Source: an uncultured Alistipes sp.
Lineage (GTDB): Bacteria; Bacteroidota; Bacteroidia; Bacteroidales; Rikenellaceae
Length of the DNA: 29,308 nucleotides
NCBI RefSeq assembly: GCF_902388705.1
Contig: NZ_CABMQJ010000027.1
Location: 1 to 29,308, forward strand
Direction of reading: 5' to 3'
Shown: in pieces, positions 24,443 to 29,308 of the stretch
How the letters are laid out: each line of letters starts with the position of its first letter
Position numbering within the stretch: the first letter of the stretch is position 1
The notes under the pieces: generated by a model
The model's database searches: none
Told to the model about the DNA's origin: nothing
The model's input: the letters and a program-made list of their open reading frames with translations, nothing else
Position numbers and translations under genes: made by a program

Positions 24443-24473
24443 GTTGTCCGTCCGGGATTTTTGCGTAGCTTTG
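24443..24473 (+). promoter_or_regulatory. Promoter of the ABC-F gene
   Basis: GTTG (24443-24446, one mismatch to TTTG) is followed after exactly 19 bp by TAGCTTTG (24466-24473), a perfect -7 element. The ATG at 24494 is 20 bp downstream. This argues against the much longer open frame that begins inside the preceding gene. Confidence 0.65.
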
Positions 24474-24493
24474 TACGCACAAAAACACACGCT

Positions 24494-26365
24494 ATGGCTT
24501 GTTGTCTTCAGGTGGAGAACCTCACCAAATCGTTCGGCGAGCAGGTGCTCTTCGAAAATATATCGTTCGCAATCGAGGACGGGCGCCGCATGGCCCTCGT
24601 CGCAAAAAACGGCACGGGGAAAACCACGTTGCTGAACATCATCGCGGGGCGTGAAGACCACGATACGGGCAGCGTCGTGCCGCGCCGCGACCTGCGCGTG
24701 GCCTACCTCGAGCAAAGCCCCTCCTATCCGGCGGGAATGACCGTGCTCGAAGCCTGCTTCCACTCGGAAAACCCGGCGCTGAAAGCCATTGCGGCGTACG
24801 AACGAGCCCTCGAAGAGCCCTCGGGCGAAGGTTTGCAGCAGGCGATGGCGCGCATGGACGCCCTCGAAGCGTGGGACTACGAACAACGGGCGAAGCGCAT
24901 CCTCTCGCGGCTGAAAATCCGCGATTTCGGACAGCGCATCGAAACCCTTTCGGGCGGGCAGCTCAAGCGTGTGGCGCTGGCCAACGTGCTGATCAGCGAA
25001 TCGGATTTGCTGATTCTCGACGAGCCGACGAACCACCTCGACACCGACATGACCGAATGGCTGGAGGAGTACCTCACGGCAAGCAGCGCAGGGCTGCTGA
25101 TGGTGACGCACGACCGCTATTTCCTCGACAGCGTGTGCAGCGACATCCTCGAAATGGAGAACCGGCAAATCTACCACTATACGGGCAACTACTCCTACTA
25201 CCTCGAAAAAAAGCAGGAGCGCGAAACGGCCGATGCCGCACAGCGGGCGAGCGAGATGAACCTCTACCGCCGCGAGCTGGAGTGGATGCGCCGCCAACCG
25301 CAGGCGCGGGCGACCAAGGCCCGGTCGCGCATCGACGCTTTCCGCGAACTCGAGTCGCGGCTGAAAACGACGCACGGCCGCGGCGAAGTGAAACTCGACG
25401 TCAAAGCGTCGCGCATCGGCACCAAGATATTCGAGGCCAAAGGGGTCTGCAAGCGCTTCGGGGAGCTGAAGATACTCGACGGATTCGACTACAACTTCAC
25501 CCGCTACGAGAAACTGGGCATCGTGGGCGACAACGGCTGCGGGAAATCGACGTTCCTCAAGCTGCTGCTGGGAATCGAGAAACCCGACAGCGGGACAATC
25601 GACGTGGGGGAAACGGTACGGTTCGGCTATTACAGCCAGCAGGGGCTGGAATTCGACGACTCGATGCGCGTAATCGACGTGGTGAGCGCGATAGCCGAAG
25701 AGATCGACCTCGGCGACGGACGGCGGATGAGCGCATCGCAGCTGCTGCTGCACTTCCTCTTCACGCCCGAGACGCAGCACAACTTCGTGGCGCGGTTGAG
25801 CGGCGGCGAACGGCGGCGGCTCTACCTGTGCACGGTGCTGATGCGCAACCCCAACTTCCTGGTGCTGGACGAGCCGACGAACGACCTGGACATCGTAACG
25901 CTCGGCATCCTCGAAGAGTACCTGCAGGCATTCAGGGGGTGCGTAATCGTGGTGTCGCACGACCGCTATTTCGTGGACAAGGTCGCCGACCACCTGCTGG
26001 TATTCTGCGGCGGGGGCGAAATCCGGGATTTCGCGGGAACCTACTCGGAATACGTGGCGTGGAAGCGCGAATACGAAGCGGCGCGCCGCACGCAGGCGGC
26101 GCAGGCGAAACCCCGGCCGCAGCCCGCACGCCCACAGGCGCCGGAACAGGCGCCGCGCAAACTTTCGTTCAACGAGAAGCGGGAGCTGGAAGCCCTCGAG
26201 GCGGAAATCCCGGCGCTGGAAGCGGAAAAAGCCTCGCTGGAGGCATCGCTCTCGTCGGGAACGCTCGCCGTGGAGGAGCTGACGGCACAGTCGCAGCGGA
26301 TTGCGGAGCTGATCGGGCTGATCGACGAAAAGACCATGCGCTGGCTCGAGTTGAGCGAGCGGTAG
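24494..26365 (+). CDS. ABC-F family ATPase (Uup-like)
   Basis: A soluble ribosome-associated ATPase of 623 residues with two ATP-binding cassettes and no membrane segment. Cassette 1: Walker A AKNGTGKTT (Lys43), signature LSGGQLKRVALA, Walker B LLILDEPTNHLD, switch VTHDRYFLD. Between the cassettes is the ABC-F linker, about residues 235-290 (YLEKKQERE, YRRELEWMRRQPQARATKAR). Cassette 2: VGDNGCGKST, LSGGERRRLYL, LVLDEPTNDLD, VSHDRYFVD. The C-terminal region, rich in A, P, Q and E (about 540-620), forms a coiled coil like that of Uup. The first Walker A has Ala in place of the usual first Gly, a variant I believe to be common in Bacteroidetes. A role in translation factor-like ribosome rescue is family knowledge; antibiotic resistance is not indicated. 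Confidence 0.93.
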   Translation: MACCLQVENLTKSFGEQVLFENISFAIEDGRRMALVAKNGTGKTTLLNIIAGREDHDTGSVVPRRDLRVAYLEQSPSYPAGMTVLEACFHSENPALKAIAAYERALEEPSGEGLQQAMARMDALEAWDYEQRAKRILSRLKIRDFGQRIETLSGGQLKRVALANVLISESDLLILDEPTNHLDTDMTEWLEEYLTASSAGLLMVTHDRYFLDSVCSDILEMENRQIYHYTGNYSYYLEKKQERETADAAQRASEMNLYRRELEWMRRQPQARATKARSRIDAFRELESRLKTTHGRGEVKLDVKASRIGTKIFEAKGVCKRFGELKILDGFDYNFTRYEKLGIVGDNGCGKSTFLKLLLGIEKPDSGTIDVGETVRFGYYSQQGLEFDDSMRVIDVVSAIAEEIDLGDGRRMSASQLLLHFLFTPETQHNFVARLSGGERRRLYLCTVLMRNPNFLVLDEPTNDLDIVTLGILEEYLQAFRGCVIVVSHDRYFVDKVADHLLVFCGGGEIRDFAGTYSEYVAWKREYEAARRTQAAQAKPRPQPARPQAPEQAPRKLSFNEKRELEALEAEIPALEAEKASLEASLSSGTLAVEELTAQSQRIAELIGLIDEKTMRWLELSER

Positions 26366-26372
26366 CGACGCG

Positions 26373-26400
26373 GCACACCGGTGGAAAAGACACGGTGTGC
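26373..26400. terminator. Hairpin after the ABC-F gene
   Basis: GCACACCG (26373-26380) pairs with CGGTGTGC (26393-26400) around a 12-nt loop, 7 bp after the ABC-F stop. No T-run follows, so it is a moderate terminator candidate. Confidence 0.45.
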
Positions 26401-26647
26401 AAGCCCGGAACGGCCGCAACGGCAGACGCAATCGCATGCCCCGGGATACTGAATATCAGGCACAACAAGCACAGGCCGGGTCGGGAAACCGCGGCAAAAC
26501 GGGGGGGGGCCGGCGACGGACAACACGAAAGACCGGGACGACACGACGGCCGCACACCGCACCGGCAGAAACAGGCCGACCCGCCCGGCAGCGGAACTCC
26601 CCGCACACCCGGCGCATCATTGCTCCTGCGCGGCAAACCGCCATTCA
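26401..26647. other. GC-rich convergent intergenic region
   Basis: A stretch of about 250 bp between the hairpin of the ABC-F gene and the terminator of the opposing operon. It contains a run of nine G at 26501-26509. The short frames have no codon bias or motifs, and no gene or structured RNA is recognised. Confidence 0.55.
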
Positions 26648-26676
26648 CAAAAAACCCGCGCCGGGCAGGCGCGGGT
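26648..26676 (-). terminator. Rho-independent terminator of the minus-strand operon
   Basis: On the minus strand ACCCGCGCC (26676-26668) and GGCGCGGGT (26662-26654) form a 9-bp GC stem with a 5-nt loop, followed directly by TTTTTT (26654-26649). It lies about 20 bp after the SGNH hydrolase stop. Confidence 0.85.
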
Positions 26677-26695
26677 GAGAAACCGGGAAACAAGG

Positions 26696-27475
26696 CTATC
26701 TTTTTATATTCAGCAGCGTGGTGTTTTCCAGCACGGTCTGCTGCGCGACGCGCTGGATATACTCGGCCTGTTCGGCGGGGAATCCCATCGTGAAACCGGT
26801 CTGGTACGGTTTGCCGTAGAGGGTCGTGAAAATCACGTTGGCCGCGAGGTAGCTGCCCAGCGGCGAGGGGTGGAAGCAATCCTGCGCATAGAGCACGTAA
26901 TCGGGCCGTTCGGCACGTACCCGCCGCCACGCCATGCCCACCGGAGCGCACCACGCGTCGTTCTCGTAGGTCATCTCGAGGTAGCTGGTCTTCAGCCGCT
27001 CCTGCATCTCTTCGTAGTTATTGATGGGCGGATACTCCGGGACGGGGCGCCGGTTGCCGTTCTTATGGCCCCACGTCATGTAGAAGACCACCCGGGCGTC
27101 GGGCGAAGCGGCATGCACGAGGCTGTCGAGCGTCCGGGCACAGGGATAGACTTCGCGCGCCACCTGCCGGGTCGGCATCGCGGGCGCGCTGCTCTGCTCC
27201 TGCAGGATGACGTAATCCCAGCCGCCTGCGGCGATGGCCGCCAGCAGCTTTTTGTTTTTCAGATGGCCCGAAAGGCGTTCGCCGCCCTTGAGAAAACGCG
27301 TGCAGGAGAGTTTCACCTTCTGCGTCGCGGCAATCTGCCGCACGGCGTCCGGCATGTCGTTGTAATAGGTATAGCTGTTGCCGACCCACAGCACCCGCAG
27401 CGAGTCGGTGTCCCGCGCCTGCGCGCAAACGGGCAGCAGCAGGAGCAGCAGGAAGCGTAATACGATTTTAATCAT
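26696..27475 (-). CDS. Secreted SGNH-fold hydrolase (DUF4886-like)
   Basis: A 259-residue exported hydrolase, probably an esterase or deacylase. The signal peptide is IVLRFLLLLLLPVCAQA. SGNH block I is VLWVGNSYTYYNDMP (the serine of GNS is the nucleophile), block III/IV is WDYVILQEQSS, and block V is AQDCFHPSPLGSYLAA, giving the Asp-x-x-His pair. This block I with YTYYND is typical of the DUF4886 branch. It starts 51 bp after the end of the endonuclease III gene in the same direction, and its stop is followed by a strong terminator, so it is the last gene of a small operon. The substrate is unknown. An acetyl-ester on a surface glycan would fit the upstream glycosyltransferase, but that is inference. 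Confidence 0.85.
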   Translation of the reverse strand: MIKIVLRFLLLLLLPVCAQARDTDSLRVLWVGNSYTYYNDMPDAVRQIAATQKVKLSCTRFLKGGERLSGHLKNKKLLAAIAAGGWDYVILQEQSSAPAMPTRQVAREVYPCARTLDSLVHAASPDARVVFYMTWGHKNGNRRPVPEYPPINNYEEMQERLKTSYLEMTYENDAWCAPVGMAWRRVRAERPDYVLYAQDCFHPSPLGSYLAANVIFTTLYGKPYQTGFTMGFPAEQAEYIQRVAQQTVLENTTLLNIKR

Positions 27476-27526
27476 AGGTTCGGAAGTTTAAGGTCAGCGT
27501 CGTTTTACACCGGCAGGGCCGGGCGG

Positions 27527-28177
27527 TTACTTTTTCTCCCGCCGGTCGGCGGCATATTTGCGGCACCATGCGGCGATGCCGCATTCGCTGCATTTCGGGG
27601 CGCGGGCCACGCAGACGTAGCGGCCGTGCAGAATCAACCAGTGGTGGGCCACCGGCAGCAGGTGCGAGGGGATGTTCTTCTCGAGCGTCAGCTCGGTCTG
27701 CAGCGGGGTTTTCGAGTTGGTCGTAAGGCCGATGCGGTTCGAAACGCGGAATACGTGCGTGTCGACCGGCATCACCTCCTTCTGCCACAGCACCGCGCCG
27801 AGCACGTTGGCCGTCTTGCGCCCCACGCCGGGCAGGCGCTGCATCTGCTGCAAATCGCTCGGCACCTCGCCGCCGAACTCCTCGCAGAGCATGCGGGCCA
27901 TGCCCGCCAGGTTGCGGGCCTTGTTGTTCGGATAGGAGATGCTTTTGATGTAGGGATAAATCTCTTCGGCCGTGGCTTTCGCCATCTCGAAAGGCGTGGG
28001 AAACGCCTCGAACAGGGCCGGCGTGGTCATGTTGACCCGCTTGTCGGTGCACTGCGCCGAAAGAATCACGGCCACCAGCAGCTGGTAGGGATCCGTGTAG
28101 TGCAGCTCGCTCTCGGCAACGGGCATGTGCTCCGAGAACCAGGCGATGATACCGTCGTAACGCTCTTTTGTAGTCAT
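27527..28177 (-). CDS. nth: Endonuclease III (DNA glycosylase/AP lyase)
   Basis: Removes oxidised pyrimidines and cleaves abasic sites in base excision repair. It has 216 residues, the normal size for Nth. The helix-hairpin-helix with catalytic lysine is LPGVGRKTANVLGAV at about 115-130. The catalytic aspartate lies in PVDTHVFRVSNR at about 140. The four-cysteine iron-sulfur loop is C-x6-C-x2-C-x5-C (CVARAPKCSECGIAAWC, about 190-206). The ATG at 28177 overlaps the stop of the upstream glycosyltransferase by four bases (ATGA), a sign of translational coupling. The frame is open far upstream, but that region is the glycosyltransferase in another frame. All catalytic residues are intact. Confidence 0.95.
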   Translation of the reverse strand: MTTKERYDGIIAWFSEHMPVAESELHYTDPYQLLVAVILSAQCTDKRVNMTTPALFEAFPTPFEMAKATAEEIYPYIKSISYPNNKARNLAGMARMLCEEFGGEVPSDLQQMQRLPGVGRKTANVLGAVLWQKEVMPVDTHVFRVSNRIGLTTNSKTPLQTELTLEKNIPSHLLPVAHHWLILHGRYVCVARAPKCSECGIAAWCRKYAADRREKK

Positions 28178-29082
28178 AATCGCTGTTTTTTGCGTCGAAA
28201 AAGAAGTTTCTTCACCAGAAAAATGGCCCCGTGCGGATAAAAGACCAGCCGCGGCGTCCGCCGCAAATCGGCCCGCCAGCGCGCGAGGTACTCCCCGACA
28301 CTGCCCCCTTTCCAGGAGAGCAGCCAGAGCCCCACCACGTGGCGCCGGAGCAGGATCCGGAAGCGGTTGCGCGAGGCCGTGTAGCGCGCGTCGAACCACA
28401 GGCTGGTTTCCATGGCCGAATCGCGGCTGGCGATACGCGCCCTGTACGAATCGCCATGGCTCACGCTCCCGACAATACGCCGGTGCACGGCCGTCACCCG
28501 GTCGATGAAGCGCACCTGCGAGCGGCAGGCAAACCACAGCCACATCGGCCAGTCGTCGGTCAGCCACTCGGGATGCTCCTCGGGCCGGATTTCGGCGTAA
28601 TAGGCCGCTATCAGTTCGCGGCGGGCCAGCGCCGTGCAGTTCGGAACCGAGATTCCGAGCAGCATCTGCTCGAAATCGGTATAATGGCGGTCGGGATCGG
28701 GCTTGAGCACCCCGTCGGCCTGCCAGTACTGGTCGGCCCCCGTGTAGCACATCCCGCAGCCGGAATCGGCTTCCATCAGATCGACCTGCATCTGCAGTTT
28801 GCGGGGCTCCGTCCACCAGTCGTCGCCGTCGCAGTAGGCCACGTATTTCCCGCGGCACGCCTCGAACGTGCGGCGGTAGTTGGCCCGCCAGCCGACGTTC
28901 TGCGCAGAGGTCACCAGCCGGATACGGCCGGGGTATTTCGCCGCATAAGCCTCACAGAGCGCCCGTGTGCCGTCCGTACTGCAATCCTCGCCCAACACCA
29001 GCTCGACGCCGAACGAAGTCTGCTGCGCGAGCACGCCTTCGATGGCCCGGGCAAGGTAGGCTTCGTGGTTGTAGGTGGTCAT
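28174..29082 (-). CDS. Family 2 glycosyltransferase, apparently frameshifted at its start
   Basis: Transfers a sugar from a nucleotide sugar, probably onto a surface polysaccharide or lipid-linked glycan. The GT-A fold is clear: MTTYNHEAYLARAIEGVLAQ, LGEDCSTDGT, then the DxD-type YCDGDDWW near residue 88. The listed start is the first in-frame ATG, but it is inside the first beta-strand; related enzymes begin with about ten more residues ending PLVSVC. That stretch is encoded directly upstream (codons 29083-29103) in the same frame but has no start codon. The ATGs at 29114 and 29108 are one base out of frame, separated by a run of eight C. With nine C the protein would read MEMSPPLVSVCMTTYN. 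So the gene is OFF or the tract is miscounted. It starts 5 bp after the helicase stop and overlaps nth by 4 bp. Confidence 0.85.
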   Translation of the reverse strand: MTTYNHEAYLARAIEGVLAQQTSFGVELVLGEDCSTDGTRALCEAYAAKYPGRIRLVTSAQNVGWRANYRRTFEACRGKYVAYCDGDDWWTEPRKLQMQVDLMEADSGCGMCYTGADQYWQADGVLKPDPDRHYTDFEQMLLGISVPNCTALARRELIAAYYAEIRPEEHPEWLTDDWPMWLWFACRSQVRFIDRVTAVHRRIVGSVSHGDSYRARIASRDSAMETSLWFDARYTASRNRFRILLRRHVVGLWLLSWKGGSVGEYLARWRADLRRTPRLVFYPHGAIFLVKKLLFRRKKQRL

Positions 29083-29096
29083 GCAGACCGATACGA

Positions 29097-29104
29097 GGGG
29101 GGGG
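29097..29104 (-). repeat. Eight-C tract at the start of the glycosyltransferase (candidate phase switch)
   Basis: Eight G on the plus strand (C on the coding strand) lie two codons after the expected ATG. From that ATG the present length gives MEMSPPSYRSA and then TGA. One extra base restores the family N-terminus. Six or nine C would both be ON. Confidence 0.6.
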
Positions 29105-29119
29105 ACATTTCCATCGCCG

Positions 29120-29308
29120 TTATAATTTGGTCAGTTTGGCGAATTTGGCCAGCAGGGTCTTTTCGCCCGCGCCGTCGAAATCCACCACCAGTTTATGGTC
29201 GGTGGCGAGGGTTTCGATCCGCCGCACGATGCCGACGCCGAATTTCGGATGTTCGACGCGCTGCCCCACGGTGTAATCGCCGCTCACGGGCATCGCCTCA
29301 CCGAGGGG
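29120..29308 (-). CDS. C-terminal end of a UvrD/PcrA-type DNA helicase (partial)
   Basis: Sixty-two C-terminal residues of a superfamily 1 helicase used in repair and replication; the remainder lies beyond the window. The fragment reads YTVGQRVEHPKFGVGIV near its start and ends VVDFDGAGEKTLLAKFAKL before the stop at 29120. This VGxRVEHPKFGxGxV plus FDGxGxKxLLxKFAKL pattern is the Tudor-like C-terminal domain of UvrD/PcrA, which contacts RNA polymerase. Its stop lies 5 bp before the expected ATG of the glycosyltransferase, so the two are probably in one operon. UvrD versus PcrA cannot be told from this end. Confidence 0.85.
   Translation of the reverse strand, partial: PLGEAMPVSGDYTVGQRVEHPKFGVGIVRRIETLATDHKLVVDFDGAGEKTLLAKFAKLTKL

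Noticed and set aside
24591..24630. Ala instead of the first Gly in the Walker A motif of cassette 1 of the ABC-F protein, considered as a sign of an inactive ATPase.
   Set aside because: The lysine, threonine, signature, Walker B and switch residues are intact, and the same variant is, as far as I recall, common in Bacteroidetes homologues.
1..29308. Search by eye for CRISPR arrays, insertion sequences, integrase genes, tRNA/rRNA genes and toxin-antitoxin pairs.
   Set aside because: No regularly spaced repeats, transposase motifs, terminal inverted repeats or structural RNA features were seen; the window looks like stable chromosome.

Overview
The window looks like a chromosomal segment of a GC-rich gut Bacteroidetes, most likely Alistipes or another Rikenellaceae member. 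The evidence is a SusC/SusD pair, many lipoproteins with Bacteroidetes-style lipoboxes followed by acidic residues, promoters of the Bacteroidetes TTTG / TAnnTTTG type, and a very GC-rich coding sequence that generates long antisense shadow frames. The genus is an inference from style, not from a marker gene.

Layout. (1) 1-1610: the 5' part of an FGGY sugar kinase (rhamnulokinase-like, minus strand) divergent from an AraC-type regulator, with two -7 elements back to back between them. (2) 1611-2271: an AT-rich leader with a hairpin and a SusC promoter. (3) 2272-17545: a nine-gene co-directional locus: SusC, SusD, two lipoproteins of unknown function, an internal terminator-like hairpin, two leucine-rich-repeat (LRR) lipoproteins, a subtilisin-like (S8) lipoprotein protease, a DUF1573-type protein and a small lipoprotein, closed by a strong hairpin. 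No glycoside hydrolase lies in the locus. A SusCD importer with a surface protease and LRR binding proteins suggests uptake of peptides or glycoprotein rather than of a plain polysaccharide. (4) 18010-20774: a GNAT acetyltransferase facing a YeiH-family transporter, which is preceded by a LysR regulator (YeiE/CysL-like); a three-arm operator lies in front of yeiH. (5) 20955-24170: a DHH phosphoesterase (NrnA-like) divergent from a secreted GH127/DUF1680-family enzyme. (6) 24494-26365: an ABC-F ATPase of the Uup type. (7) 26696-29308, minus strand: the C-terminal end of a UvrD/PcrA helicase, a family 2 glycosyltransferase (GT2), endonuclease III and an SGNH hydrolase, tightly packed and ending in a good terminator.

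The most interesting signals are homopolymeric G tracts. A nine-G tract sits just behind the signal peptide of SusC, in frame as read here, and gain or loss of one G gives an immediate stop. An eight-C tract (coding strand) sits at the very start of the glycosyltransferase, where nine would be needed to join the upstream ATG to the conserved GT2 N-terminus, so that gene reads as OFF. Together they look like phase-variable (contingency) switches of surface functions. The glycosyltransferase stop overlaps the endonuclease III start by 4 bp, so its switching could also affect a DNA-repair gene.
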